The notes below the pieces were generated by a model that did not search any database, had not been told where the DNA came from, and worked only from the letters and a program-made list of their open reading frames with translations. This document shows, in pieces, positions 25,384 through 33,859 of a stretch of 64,000 nucleotides of DNA (position 1 is the first letter of the stretch; each line of letters begins with the position of its first letter). This DNA comes from Mesorhizobium loti CJ3sym (GTDB lineage Bacteria; Pseudomonadota; Alphaproteobacteria; Rhizobiales; Rhizobiaceae). Position numbers and translations under genes: made by a program. The stretch spans positions 1 through 64,000 of the forward strand of contig NZ_AXAL01000017.1 in the NCBI RefSeq assembly GCF_000472785.1. Direction: 5' to 3'.

Positions 25384-25947
25384 ATGACAGGCGATGAGAA
25401 TATTGGCGCAATGGTTGAAGGCGAGGACACCTCGCTTCTGATCGTCGATGACGACAAGCCGTTCCTGACCCGTCTGGCCCGCGCCATGGAAACCAGGGGG
25501 TTCGTGGTCGAGACCGCGGAGAGCGTCGAGGAGGCGGTGGGCAAGGCCCGCGCCAATCCGCCGGCCTATGCCGTGGTCGATATGCGGCTGGGCGACGGCA
25601 ACGGCCTCGACGTCGTCGCCGCCATCCGCGAGAAGCGCGAGGATTCCCGCACCATCATCCTGACCGGCTACGGCAACATCGCCACCGCGGTGACGGCCGT
25701 AAAGCTCGGCGCCGTCGACTATCTGTCGAAACCCGCCGATGCCGACGATGTCTTCGCCGCGCTCACACGTACGACAGGCGAGCGCGCCGCGCCCCCGGAA
25801 AACCCGATGTCGGCCGACCGCGTGCGCTGGGAACACATCCAGCGCGTCTATGAGATGTGCGAGCGCAACGTCTCCGAAACCGCGCGCCGGCTCAACATGC
25901 ATCGCCGCACCCTGCAGCGGATTCTGGCCAAGCGCGCGCCGCGCTGA
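25384..25947 (+). CDS. actR: Response regulator ActR (RegA/PrrA family)
   Basis: This 187-residue regulator has a receiver domain with SLLIVDDDKPF and the phospho-acceptor Asp66 in VVDMRLGDGNG. A C-terminal Fis-like HTH (VSETARRLNMHRRTLQRILA) follows; this domain is nearly invariant across the RegA/ActR group. The ATG at 25384 gives the normal family length; the track from 25306 adds an N-terminus overlapping actS. It is paired with the kinase at 23988. Confidence 0.94.
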   Translation: MTGDENIGAMVEGEDTSLLIVDDDKPFLTRLARAMETRGFVVETAESVEEAVGKARANPPAYAVVDMRLGDGNGLDVVAAIREKREDSRTIILTGYGNIATAVTAVKLGAVDYLSKPADADDVFAALTRTTGERAAPPENPMSADRVRWEHIQRVYEMCERNVSETARRLNMHRRTLQRILAKRAPR

Positions 25948-26002
25948 GTTTGAGCATCATCGCGAATGAAGCCCGCCGAACGGGCGGCATGACGGAGGTG
26001 AC

Positions 26003-27193
26003 ATGCAGGATTTGAAGCAGCGGTCCGTCTTCCGCGAATTTCTCGACAGCGAGGCGGCTGGTGGCATCATCCTCATGGTGGCCGCCGCCCTTGCCCTGAT
26101 CGTCGCCAACTCGCCTCTCGCCGAAACCTATTTCTCCGTTCTCCACGCCTATCTCGGGCCGCTCAGTGTCTCGCACTGGGTCAATGACGGGTTGATGGCG
26201 GTGTTCTTCCTGCTGGTCGGGCTGGAGATCAAGCGCGAGATGCTGGACGGCCAGCTTTCGACCTGGCCACGCCGGGTGCTGCCCGGTGTTGCCGCCGCCG
26301 GCGGCATGGTGGTTCCGGCACTGGTCTATGTCTTGATCAACCGCAACAACGGACCAGCCCTTTCTGGTTGGGCGATCCCGACCGCCACCGACATCGCCTT
26401 CGCGCTCGGCGTGCTGTCGCTGCTCGGCAGCCGCGTGCCGGCCTCGCTGAAGGTCTTTCTTACCGCGCTCGCCATCATCGATGACCTCGGCGCCGTCATC
26501 ATCATCGCCATCTTCTATACCAGCGGCCTGTCGCTGGCTTATCTCGGTGCTGCCTTCGCCGTCATTGCGGTTCTCATCGTCCTCAACCGCATGCGGGTGA
26601 TGACGCTGGTGCCCTATCTCGTGCTAGGCGTCATCCTGTGGGTGCTGGTGCTGAAGTCGGGTGTCCATGCCACGCTTGCCGGCGTGGCCCTGGCACTCAC
26701 CATTCCGCTCGAACGCTCCGCCGGCATCGGCCACGACCTCGATCATTCGCCGCTACATCGGCTCGAGCATGGCCTGCACGGGATCGTGCCGTTCTTCGTC
26801 ATTCCGATCTTCGGCTTTGCCAATGCCGGCGTCTCGCTCGCCGGCCTCAGTTTCGGCGCGCTGATCGAGCCGTTGACGCTGGGCGTTGCCGCCGGCCTTG
26901 TGGTCGGCAAGCTGGTCGGCGTGTTCGGCTCCTCGGCACTTGCCATCCGGTTCGGCCTGGCCGATCTGCCGGCCAATGCTGGCTGGTCGCACATGGTCGG
27001 AATCTCGCTGCTCTGCGGCATCGGCTTCACCATGAGCCTGTTCATCGGCCTGCTCGCCTTTGCCAATGATGTGGCCCTGCAGGACGCGGTCAAGGTTGGC
27101 ATCCTCGCCGGCTCCTTCATCGCCGCGCTGCTGGGCGCCGCCGTGCTGCTGATGGCGCCAACTGCTGGTGGGGTGGAGGAAGGCGAAGAGTAG
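26003..27193 (+). CDS. nhaA: Na+/H+ antiporter NhaA
   Basis: This 396-residue antiporter has about twelve membrane segments. The ion-binding aspartates are Asp160-Asp161 in AIIDDLGAVIIIAIFY, equivalent to D163/D164 in E. coli, and the TATDIAFALG assembly motif precedes them at about 127-136. The ATG at 26003 follows GGAGGTGAC, a good ribosome site. It exports sodium in exchange for protons at alkaline pH. It shares a convergent hairpin with mmcB. Confidence 0.94.
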   Translation: MQDLKQRSVFREFLDSEAAGGIILMVAAALALIVANSPLAETYFSVLHAYLGPLSVSHWVNDGLMAVFFLLVGLEIKREMLDGQLSTWPRRVLPGVAAAGGMVVPALVYVLINRNNGPALSGWAIPTATDIAFALGVLSLLGSRVPASLKVFLTALAIIDDLGAVIIIAIFYTSGLSLAYLGAAFAVIAVLIVLNRMRVMTLVPYLVLGVILWVLVLKSGVHATLAGVALALTIPLERSAGIGHDLDHSPLHRLEHGLHGIVPFFVIPIFGFANAGVSLAGLSFGALIEPLTLGVAAGLVVGKLVGVFGSSALAIRFGLADLPANAGWSHMVGISLLCGIGFTMSLFIGLLAFANDVALQDAVKVGILAGSFIAALLGAAVLLMAPTAGGVEEGEE

Positions 27194-27215
27194 AGTCCAT
27201 CAACAAGCCGGGCCA

Positions 27216-27240
27216 CCTCTCCCCACTTCGTGGGGCGAGG
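27216..27240. terminator. Hairpin between convergent nhaA and mmcB
   Basis: CCTCTCCCCAC (27216-27226) and GTGGGGCGAGG (27230-27240) form a near-perfect stem around TTC. It resembles the REP-type CTCCCC/GGGGAG hairpins elsewhere in the window. It lies between two convergent stops, so it may serve both as a terminator, though no T tract follows. Confidence 0.5.
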
Positions 27241-27256
27241 AACCAAGGTCTGCGAA

Positions 27257-27757
27257 CTACTCGCTCTCACCCTCCAGCGCCGGCACCGACACGCCGGCCA
27301 ATTCCGCCGCCAGCAGCCGCGAAGCACCGGCCCGCGCTATGCGAAGCATCAGCGCCTTGCGCGTCGCCGCCGCCATGCGGTGCTCGGGCGCATCGCGCAG
27401 AATCTCCGCGCCATACCCGTCGGAGAGGATGAAGCCGCATTCTTCCGGAAAGATCTCCGAGGGCACGCCCGGATGGGTGGCGAAGAAGAAGCGGTCGGAG
27501 TGCAGCCGGTAGTCAGGCCATTTGCGGTCGACCTTGAAATCCTCGATCGAAGATTTGATCTCGATGATCCAGATGTCGCCCTGCCGGGTGAGCGCAACGA
27601 GGTCGGCGCGGCGTCCTGTCGCGAGCGACAGTTCTGGCAGCACATGTGCGCCCATCTGCATGAGCAACCGCTGCACCCCGCGCCGCACCAGCATGGCGCG
27701 TTCGGACTGGCGGCCGTCGATGAGGGGATTGAGGGGAATCGGGGAGATGATCGGCAT
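27257..27757 (-). CDS. MmcB-family DNA repair protein
   Basis: This 166-residue protein matches the alphaproteobacterial MmcB family, first named in Caulobacter for mitomycin C sensitivity and SOS-linked repair. The restriction-endonuclease-like core is visible: RRADLVALTRQGDIWIIEIK, giving D...E-x-K catalytic residues, then SIEDFKVDRKWPDYRLHSDR. The ATG at 27757 is chosen; an upstream ATG at 27769 would add four residues. Its activity as a nuclease is inferred from the fold. Confidence 0.85.
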   Translation of the reverse strand: MPIISPIPLNPLIDGRQSERAMLVRRGVQRLLMQMGAHVLPELSLATGRRADLVALTRQGDIWIIEIKSSIEDFKVDRKWPDYRLHSDRFFFATHPGVPSEIFPEECGFILSDGYGAEILRDAPEHRMAAATRKALMLRIARAGASRLLAAELAGVSVPALEGESE

Positions 27758-27769
27758 GGCAGGTACCAT

Positions 27770-28200
27770 GCCAGATTTTGTTCACGGTTTGAACCCGGTT
27801 TTGGTGGGCGATCTTATATCTGTCAGATCCATTGTAAAGATAGGAACATAGTCCTGACAGGCCGGCTCGATTGTGCTATGATTTGCTACAGGTGTTAGAG
27901 TGGGTTAGCGGGATCACCATCCGCCCTTGTTTCGTGGCGAAAGTCCACCCTACGCGACTCCGAGATACGAAAGGGCTCCGCCCACTGCTGCGAGCGAAAA
28001 TATTTTGTAACGGATTTTTGGAAATTCAGCGCCGAAGAGGTAAGTGCCTAACGGAGAGGCACGCGCCTCGTAGCATGTTTTTTGCGTTTTGGCAAGGCGT
28101 ATTTACAATGCCCACACAACACCCTATTTGAAATCTCAGTAGACAGAGTACCGCTGCGCTCGCCGCTAACCCCGGTGGCGTGAGAGGATGGAGACCTAAC
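27770..28200. other. 430-bp gene-poor, AT-richer stretch before the toxin-antitoxin pair
   Basis: No convincing gene is seen. Base composition shifts to lower GC (for example TATTTTGTAACGGATTTTTG near 28000), unlike the flanking chromosome, which suggests acquired DNA. A small hairpin GTGCCT (28044-28049) and AGGCAC (28057-28062) is present. The region may contain the left boundary of the island carrying the TA pair. Confidence 0.5.
28081..28109 (+). promoter_or_regulatory. Candidate sigma-70 promoter of the toxin-antitoxin operon
   Basis: TTTGCG (28081-28086) and TACAAT (28104-28109) are separated by 17 bp, a typical housekeeping arrangement, about 90 bp before the antitoxin start. No transcript evidence is available. 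Confidence 0.35.
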
Positions 28201-28476
28201 ATGTCCGCACAAAGGAAAACAAAAACAGTGAACCTTCGTATCGAGCCGGAGGCGCACGATTTGATCGCTCGCGCTGCGGAGGTTTGCGGCAAGAGCATAA
28301 CGGCTTTTATGACAGAAGCGTCGGTCTATTCCGCGCAGGAAGAATTGCTTGACCAGAGGTTCATTGGCGTTACCTCCGACGTGTTTGAAGCCGTAAGCGA
28401 TAAATTCGCCGCGCCAGGAACGGCACGCGACGAACTTGTCAGGCTGTTCGAAAGCAATGTTGAGTGGATGGACTGA
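28201..28476 (+). CDS. DUF1778 (TacA-like) antitoxin
   Basis: This 91-residue protein has a ribbon-helix-helix N-terminus (KTKTVNLRIEPEAHDLIARAAEVCGKS) and an acidic C-terminal tail (LVRLFESNVEWMD) that should wrap the toxin. This is the DUF1778/TacA antitoxin form that partners GNAT toxins. ATG 28201 has GGAG upstream; the reading from 28180 is less likely. The toxin gene follows 3 bp after the stop. It probably autoregulates the pair. Confidence 0.88.
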   Translation: MSAQRKTKTVNLRIEPEAHDLIARAAEVCGKSITAFMTEASVYSAQEELLDQRFIGVTSDVFEAVSDKFAAPGTARDELVRLFESNVEWMD

Positions 28477-28479
28477 CAC

Positions 28480-28992
28480 TTGCCATACCGGAAGCCAACA
28501 CCAATCTCTGAACAGCATATTATTGACGGGTTCGATTGCGGTAAGGCGCCGCTCAATCAGTGGCTAAAGGATATGGCCCTGTATAATCAAGCGCAGGGCT
28601 ATTCCCGTACATTCGTGATAGCCGACGAAGATCATCACGTTGTCGGCTATCACTCCTTGTGCGCCGGGATCATTCATCGGGACCATGTCTCGCGGTCGAT
28701 CAAGGGCTCGCAAGCTCCAGCTGAGTTGCCGGTTGCGGTTTTGGCTCGGCTTGCCGTTACCAAAGAGCATCAGGGAAGGAGACTTGGACCGGCGCTTCTC
28801 AAAAACGCTTTGATTAGCATAGTGTCGGCCGCCCAACTCGTAGCGTTCCGGGGCGTCGTAGTGCACGCCATTGATGACGATGCCATGAGCTTCTACACAA
28901 AATACCATTTCCAGGAGACAACTGGTATGGAGCGTCGGTTGATATTGCCCTCGAAAGATATCGTGGCATCTCTTGCGAAGGTGACCGGCTGA
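28480..28992 (+). CDS. GNAT acetyltransferase toxin (TacT-like)
   Basis: This 170-residue GNAT-fold protein is of the type that acetylates aminoacyl-tRNA and blocks translation. Visible features are FDCGKAPLNQWLKDMA, the family's N-terminal signature, and LARLAVTKEHQGRRLGPALL, the acetyl-CoA binding R/Q-x-x-G-x-G/A region. The tail IDDDAMSFYTKYHFQE has the catalytic-site tyrosine. The start is TTG at 28480. It is convergent with cueR. The pair is intact and probably active. Confidence 0.88.
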   Translation: MPYRKPTPISEQHIIDGFDCGKAPLNQWLKDMALYNQAQGYSRTFVIADEDHHVVGYHSLCAGIIHRDHVSRSIKGSQAPAELPVAVLARLAVTKEHQGRRLGPALLKNALISIVSAAQLVAFRGVVVHAIDDDAMSFYTKYHFQETTGMERRLILPSKDIVASLAKVTG

Positions 28993-29009
28993 TCCTCTCA
29001 GCCTCGCAC

Positions 29010-29432
29010 TCAGGCAGAGCGTGAAGCAGCTCTGTCGCCACCCGGCACAGCCCCCGCCATATCATCCAAAATCGGGCAATCCGGCCGCTCATCGCCATGG
29101 CAGGCATGAACCAGTTTCTGCAGCGTCGTGCGCATCGACTGTAGTTCGCGCACCTTCTCCTCGATTGCCGTGACATGGGCGGCGGCGATCTCGCGCACGT
29201 CGGCGCTGGCGCGGCTGCGATCCTGGTAGAGTGCCATCAACTGGCGACAATCCTCGATGGAAAAGCCCAGGTTGCGCGCGCGGCGCAGAAAAGCCAGCCG
29301 GTGGATGTCGTCGCCGGAGTAATCGCGGTAGCCGTTGGCGGCGCGCGCGGGCGCGATCAGGCCGATCTCTTCGTAGTAACGGATGGTCTTGGCCGGCAGG
29401 CCGGACCGGCTGGCTGCATCACCGACATTCAT
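29010..29432 (-). CDS. cueR: Copper-responsive MerR-family regulator CueR/HmrR
   Basis: This 140-residue MerR regulator has an N-terminal HTH (MNVGDAASRSGLPAKTIRYYEE) and a dimer helix. The metal loop CHGDERPDC has Cys111 and Cys119, at the positions of CueR C112/C120; Ser76 is near the position that selects monovalent ions. It senses Cu(I)/Ag(I) and twists the 19-bp-spacer promoter of copper export genes. The predicted target promoter is 9.9 kb away at 39327, in front of the P-type ATPase. Confidence 0.92.
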   Translation of the reverse strand: MNVGDAASRSGLPAKTIRYYEEIGLIAPARAANGYRDYSGDDIHRLAFLRRARNLGFSIEDCRQLMALYQDRSRASADVREIAAAHVTAIEEKVRELQSMRTTLQKLVHACHGDERPDCPILDDMAGAVPGGDRAASRSA

Positions 29433-29657
29433 GGCTGGTCCTCGATTTCACGTAACCGTTTGATGTCGCCCGCATTGAATTTCCTTCACAATCCGGTGAA
29501 GTCTGTTGCCGAAATGCCATAGTGATACGCTTACCAGCAGGTGAGGCCACGCATATAGGCATCGCCCGCTTGGCAAGCAAAGCAAATGCCAGCATGAATG
29601 TGGCCAAGAAAGCGGCAGACTCGTGCCGCACAGGTTTGGCGGGGCACGGATCACCTT

Positions 29658-30275
29658 ATGCGGATGAAGTCGCTTGCAATAATTGCCGCAATGGCGCTGG
29701 CCACTGCACTCGCCGGTTGCAGCACCATTGGCGGTCAGATCTTCTCCAACGACTACGGTGCGGTGACCGATGCCGGGTACCAGCTGCCGCGCATCCCGAT
29801 CGAAAAAGTGCCGAGGCAGTTTCACCGGCAGGAAGTGAACTACGACAGTTCGGAAAAGCCTGGCACGATCATCGTCGATACGCAGAACAAGTTTCTCTAT
29901 TTCATCGAAGGCGACAACCGGGCAATCCGCTACGGCATCGGCGTCGGTCGCGAGGGCTTCGAGTGGCACGGCACCGCCCATATCGCGCTGAAGCGCGAAT
30001 GGCCGACCTGGACGCCGCCGCGCGAAATGATCAAGCGCCAGCCGGAACTGGCGAAGTTCGCCGACGGCATGGAGCCGGGCCTCAAGAACCCGCTCGGCGC
30101 GCGCGCCATGTATCTGTTCAACAAGGGCGGCGACATGGGCTACCGCCTGCATGGCAGCCCGGAATGGAATTCGATCGGCAAGGCGATGTCGTCGGGCTGC
30201 ATTCGTCTGATGAACCAGGACATCATCGACCTCTATGACCGCGCCGAGGTGGGCGCCAAGGTCATCGTGATGTAA
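29658..30275 (+). CDS. L,D-transpeptidase lipoprotein (YkuD domain)
   Basis: This 205-residue protein has a lipoprotein signal with lipobox LAGC (Cys21). The YkuD domain covers about 66-205, with catalytic His165 (LHGSPEW) and Cys181 in SSGCIRLMNQD. It forms 3-3 cross-links in peptidoglycan or attaches proteins. ATG 29658 (MRMKSL) is chosen because the region up to the earlier start at 29598 reads as untranslated. It is followed by hairpins at 30277 and 30365. Confidence 0.9.
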   Translation: MRMKSLAIIAAMALATALAGCSTIGGQIFSNDYGAVTDAGYQLPRIPIEKVPRQFHRQEVNYDSSEKPGTIIVDTQNKFLYFIEGDNRAIRYGIGVGREGFEWHGTAHIALKREWPTWTPPREMIKRQPELAKFADGMEPGLKNPLGARAMYLFNKGGDMGYRLHGSPEWNSIGKAMSSGCIRLMNQDIIDLYDRAEVGAKVIVM

Positions 30276-30276
30276 G

Positions 30277-30304
30277 GACCACGATCCCTCGCGGGATCAT
30301 GGTC
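30277..30304 (+). terminator. Hairpin immediately after the L,D-transpeptidase gene
   Basis: GACCACGATCCC (30277-30288) and GGGATCATGGTC (30293-30304) pair with one mismatch around a TCGC loop. No T run follows directly, but a stronger terminator is 60 bp downstream. Confidence 0.5.
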
Positions 30305-30364
30305 AAACGAGAAGACAAGGTTTCGTACGCGGACCGTCTAGGCAACAACGGACGTCCCAAACAG

Positions 30365-30392
30365 AAAACCGGGCAATTTGGCCCGGTTTTTT
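30365..30392. terminator. Strong rho-independent bidirectional terminator
   Basis: AAAACCGGGC (30365-30374) and GCCCGGTTTT (30381-30390) form a perfect 10-bp stem around AATTTG, with further Ts to 30392 and A residues on the other side. It lies between the transpeptidase gene and the convergent NIPSNAP gene and should stop both. Confidence 0.85.
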
Positions 30393-30424
30393 GTTGTTTG
30401 CGCGATGCGACGCCTGCTCGGCGG

Positions 30425-30751
30425 TCAGGACACCGCCGAGAACGAGGTGGGAACCAAAATTTGGTTGGTGATTGTCTCGGTGATCTGGCCATCACGCTCG
30501 GAATCTTCCCGCGCCTGCTTCCAGGCAGGGTCCTTCACGAACGCCGCCCAGCGCTCTTCGCGTTCGGCCAGCGATTCCCATGCCAGCATGTAGGTCAGTT
30601 CGTTGTTCGAAGCACCGATCAGCGTGGTGAAGAAACCCGCTTGGCGGATACCGTGCTTTTCCCACAATTTGAGCGTGATCTTGTCGAAGCGATCAAGAAG
30701 CGCCGGCAAGCGTCCCGGCAAAGCCCGGTAAACCCGAAGTTCGTAGATCAT
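30425..30751 (-). CDS. NIPSNAP-family protein
   Basis: This 108-residue protein starts MIYELRVYRALPGRLPALLD, the typical NIPSNAP ferredoxin-like barrel, and contains LTYMLAWESLAEREERWAAF. The family is widespread but its biochemical function is unclear. It stands alone between the terminator and the NFU gene (82 bp upstream). Confidence 0.85.
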   Translation of the reverse strand: MIYELRVYRALPGRLPALLDRFDKITLKLWEKHGIRQAGFFTTLIGASNNELTYMLAWESLAEREERWAAFVKDPAWKQAREDSERDGQITETITNQILVPTSFSAVS

Positions 30752-30833
30752 TTTGGAGTGCCTTCTGATCGATACGCCGGAACCGAAGAAAATCAGACCA
30801 GATGGTCAGCAGGGTAGAATCATCAAAGGGGCG

Positions 30834-31403
30834 TCAAGAGACCTGTTCGACCTGCTGCACTTCGGGCACGAAATGCCGCAACAGGTTCTGGATGCCGTGC
30901 TTCAGCGTCGCCGTCGATGACGGGCAACCCGCGCAGGCGCCCTTCATGTGCAGGAACACGGTGCCGTTCTCGAAGCCGCGGAAGGTGATGTCGCCGCCAT
31001 CCTGGGCCACGGCAGGGCGCACCCGTGTGTCGAGCAACTCCTTGATGGTGACGACGAGTTCCTCGTCCGCCTTGTCGTAGAATTCGCCGGTCTCGCTGGT
31101 CTCGGCGGCAGGTCCGGCCTTTGTCATGACGGGCGCGCCCGACATGAAATGCTCCATGATGGCGCCAAGAAGCGCCGGCTTCAGGTGCTGCCAGTCGGGA
31201 CCGTCCTTGGTCACGGTGATGAAGTCGTAGCCGAAAAAGACGCCGGTAACGCCCGGTATTTCGAACAGCCGGCCCGCCAGGGGCGAGGCCGTGGCAGCAC
31301 TGTCGGCATCGCGGAAATCCGCGGTGCCTTCGAGCAGCACTTCCTTGCCGGGCAGGAATTTCAATGTCGCCGGATTGGGCGTCGATTCGGTCTGGATGAA
31401 CAT
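30834..31403 (-). CDS. NFU-type iron-sulfur carrier protein
   Basis: This 189-residue protein has an N-terminal NFU domain (MFIQTESTPNPATLKFLPGK) and a C-terminal NifU-like domain with MKGACAGCPSS, Cys157 and Cys160. Two such subunits share a 4Fe-4S cluster for delivery to apoproteins. It is of the mitochondrial/alphaproteobacterial NFU1 architecture rather than the nitrogenase NifU scaffold. Confidence 0.92.
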   Translation of the reverse strand: MFIQTESTPNPATLKFLPGKEVLLEGTADFRDADSAATASPLAGRLFEIPGVTGVFFGYDFITVTKDGPDWQHLKPALLGAIMEHFMSGAPVMTKAGPAAETSETGEFYDKADEELVVTIKELLDTRVRPAVAQDGGDITFRGFENGTVFLHMKGACAGCPSSTATLKHGIQNLLRHFVPEVQQVEQVS

Positions 31404-31548
31404 GGCCGTCTCCGTGCCCGTTCCGGGCAGATAGTTTGGAATAGTTCTAAATAGGCTCTATCGGCTGGACATTCAAGCGAAACGCATCGCTGGAACGGCT
31501 GGCTGGCGGAATGTTTTTGCTGGCTGGGGAACAGAATCCCTGGCGGGC

Positions 31549-32040
31549 TCAGGCGAGACTATCGATCTCTTCGTCCGAAAGGTTTTGCGGCACCACTGTG
31601 ACGGGAATAGGGAAAGCCGCACCCTTGCCGGCCACCGCGCCGACCAGTGGCCCCGGCCCCTCCTTGCCGGCGCCGGCCGCCAGCACCAGGATGGCGATGT
31701 CCTGGTCTTCCTCGATCAGCTTGTGGATTTCTTCCGTCGGCTTGCCTTCGCGCACCACCATCTCCGGCTCGATGCCGAGCTTCTGGCGCACTTTGTTGGC
31801 GTAGCTGTCGAGGGCTGCGCGTGCCGTGGCGGTTGCCTCCTCGCGCATGATCTTCTCGACGCCCAGCCAGTGCTGGAAATCGTCCGGCTCGATGACATAG
31901 AGCAGCACCAGCGTGCCGCTGGTGCTCAGCGCCCGTTTCGAGGCGTAGGCGACGGCGCGCTCGCACTCGGGAGTATCGTCGATGATCGTCAGGAATTTCC
32001 TGCGATGGCCGGCTTCGCGACTGAGGCGTTTGGAGACCAT
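31549..32040 (-). CDS. Universal stress protein (UspA family)
   Basis: This 163-residue single Usp domain begins after a short basic tail, with KFLTIIDDTPECERAVAYAS, and has the late VLAAGAG...GPLVG-type nucleotide-binding stretch. The stop overlaps no neighbour; a hairpin at 32087 separates it from trpS upstream on the same strand. Usp proteins act in general stress survival. Confidence 0.88.
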   Translation of the reverse strand: MVSKRLSREAGHRRKFLTIIDDTPECERAVAYASKRALSTSGTLVLLYVIEPDDFQHWLGVEKIMREEATATARAALDSYANKVRQKLGIEPEMVVREGKPTEEIHKLIEEDQDIAILVLAAGAGKEGPGPLVGAVAGKGAAFPIPVTVVPQNLSDEEIDSLA

Positions 32041-32086
32041 GTCTATCTACTCGGTATCTATTCGGCCGCAATCTGCCACTGCGGCA

Positions 32087-32108
32087 GACCGGCGGCAAGC
32101 CGCCGGTC
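32087..32108. terminator. GC-rich hairpin between trpS and the Usp gene
   Basis: GACCGGCGGC (32087-32096) and GCCGCCGGTC (32099-32108) form a perfect 10-bp stem with AA in the loop. There is no T tract on the transcribed (minus) side, so it may be an mRNA-stabilising or partial terminator hairpin. Confidence 0.45.
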
Positions 32109-32172
32109 TTAGGCCAGTATGCCTAGGCCTGTATGGCTTGGGCCAATGTTGGCGCAGTGCACGGCATCGCGA

Positions 32173-33240
32173 TCAGCCCTGCAGCAGGCCGATGATGTCG
32201 CGCACCGTCTTCATCGTCGTTTCGGCCAGCACGCCGGCGCGCTCGCCACCGTCCTTGAGCACCGCGTCGACATAGGCGCGGTCGCCTTCGATGCGGCGCA
32301 TCTCGGCGGCGATCGGCGCCAGTCTCTCCACCGCGAGGTCGGCCAGCGCGGGCTTGAACACTGAAAACTGCTGGCCGCCAAATTCCCTGAGCACGTCGGC
32401 CTTCGACATCTCGGCCAGCCCGGCATAGATGCCGACCAGGTTTTCAGCTTCCGGCCGGCTTTGCAAGCCGTCGACTTCGCTCGGCAAGGCTTCCGGATCG
32501 GTCTTGGCCTTGCGGATCTTCTTCGAGATGGTGTCGGCATCGTCAGTCAGATTGATGCGCGACAGGTCCGACGGGTCCGACTTCGACATCTTCTTCGACC
32601 CGTCGCGCAGGCTCATGATGCGCGCCGCCGGGCCGCCAATGACGGGCTCGGTGATCGGGAAGAAGCCGTTCACCGTCTCCTCGCCGATCTGCATCTCGAC
32701 GCCGACGCCAAGCCTGGCGATGCGGTCGGAAAAATCATTGTTGAATTTCTGCGCGATGTCGCGGGTCAGCTCCAGATGCTGCTTCTGATCCTCACCCACC
32801 GGCACATGCGTGGCACGGTAGAGCAGGATGTCGGCAGCCATCAGCGAGGGATAGGCGAGCAAGCCCAGCGAGGCATTCTCGCGGTCCTTGCCGGCCTTGT
32901 CCTTGAACTGCGTCATCTTGTTCATCCAGCCGATGCGCGCGACGCAGTTGAAGATCCAGGCGAGCTCGGCATGCTGCATCACCCGCGACTGGTTGAAGAC
33001 GATGTGCTTCTTCGGGTCGATGCCGGAGGCGAGGAAGGCGGCGGTGATCGAACGTGTCTGGTCGGCAAGGTCGTCATGGACGAGCTGCGCGGTCAGCGAA
33101 TGCAGATCGACGACGCAGTAGATGCAGTCGGACGTGTCCTGCAGGGCGACGAATTTCTTGATGGCGCCGAGATAGTTGCCGAGATGCAGATTGCCGGTCG
33201 GCTGGACACCGGAGAAGACGAGGGGCTTGAAGGCGGACAT
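32173..33240 (-). CDS. trpS: Tryptophanyl-tRNA synthetase
   Basis: This 355-residue class I synthetase has the HIGH-like HLGN (19-22) in SGVQPTGNLHLGNYLGAIKK and the KMSKS motif (GSKKMSKSDPSD). It charges tRNA-Trp. The ATG at 33240 has GAGGAAA 3 bases upstream, and it is preferred to the ATG four codons earlier. It is transcribed leftward, downstream of glnD and murJ but separated by a 620-bp repeat-rich gap. Confidence 0.95.
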   Translation of the reverse strand: MSAFKPLVFSGVQPTGNLHLGNYLGAIKKFVALQDTSDCIYCVVDLHSLTAQLVHDDLADQTRSITAAFLASGIDPKKHIVFNQSRVMQHAELAWIFNCVARIGWMNKMTQFKDKAGKDRENASLGLLAYPSLMAADILLYRATHVPVGEDQKQHLELTRDIAQKFNNDFSDRIARLGVGVEMQIGEETVNGFFPITEPVIGGPAARIMSLRDGSKKMSKSDPSDLSRINLTDDADTISKKIRKAKTDPEALPSEVDGLQSRPEAENLVGIYAGLAEMSKADVLREFGGQQFSVFKPALADLAVERLAPIAAEMRRIEGDRAYVDAVLKDGGERAGVLAETTMKTVRDIIGLLQG

Positions 33241-33432
33241 GGGTTTCCTCATGGCTTGTGGAGGGCCGTTTCGCGCGCGGCGAAAGTCTTTTAGACGGCG
33301 CGCTTATGGACGAGAGTGCGGGGCGGATCAAGAGGTTCTGCGGAGCAGGTGCGGCAGGTCGGAATGCTTGTTCCCATCTTGTTGGGGATGGCGCTCATAG
33401 CGCTGGTCTCTTGAACTGCCAGGTTGGCGCTG

Positions 33433-33595
33433 CCCTCATTGTCCTGCCGGACATTTCTCCCCGTATAGAGACGGGGAGAAAGACGCTGCCGTTGCCGCCT
33501 CGCCAATCGCCAACGCTGCAAGGGAAGCGCAGTCGTCGCACTCAGCTTCTTTCTCCCCGTTTACGGGGAGAAATGCCCGGCAGGGCAATGAGGGG
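33433..33595. repeat. Inverted pair of REP-type units between trpS and murJ
   Basis: Two hairpins with the same arms, TTCTCCCCGT and ACGGGGAGAA, lie at 33455-33480 and 33551-33572. Each is flanked by a tag: CCCTCATTG...CTGCCGGACAT on the left (from 33433) and ATGCCCGGCAGGGCAATGAG on the right (33573 onward), in inverted orientation. The tag and hairpin also occur at 52.0 kb. This is a dispersed REP-like element; it probably inserted between trpS and murJ. Confidence 0.75.
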
Positions 33596-33661
33596 CGGCG
33601 CCGAGATCGGCATTTATGATATGGTGGGATCTCCCTACAGATAATTCTGACGAGAAAATGA

Positions 33662-33829
33662 ATGCCTGTCACCTTCAACAACGAGGAAGCGCTCAAGCGC
33701 CGACGCGATCGCGAGACACCGCTGGAGACAGCGGCCCGGCTTCGGGCCGAAGTAGGGATCGAACTTGGCAAACAGGCCCACCAGCCACTGTCGCGCCAAG
33801 TCTACGACGAATTGTCAGGCGAAGACTGA
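33662..33829 (+). CDS. Small hypothetical protein, 55 residues
   Basis: ATG 33662 opens a 55-codon frame starting MPVTFNNEEALKRRRDRETP and ending QVYDELSGED. It is charged and helical by appearance, with no known domain; it could be an antitoxin-like remnant. The stop (TGA) overlaps an ATG that opens only 19 codons, so a downstream partner gene may have been truncated next to murJ. The ribosome site is weak. The remaining 33241-33661 is repeat sequence without genes. Confidence 0.4.
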   Translation: MPVTFNNEEALKRRRDRETPLETAARLRAEVGIELGKQAHQPLSRQVYDELSGED

Positions 33830-33859
33830 TGCTTGTCGGCGGCGTCGCCACCGTCAGAC

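Noticed and set aside
28044..28062. tRNA- or riboswitch-like structure before the TA pair
   Set aside because: Only a 6-bp stem; no cloverleaf or known riboswitch core.
33433..33595. CRISPR array
   Set aside because: Only two hairpin units in inverted orientation with no regular spacers.
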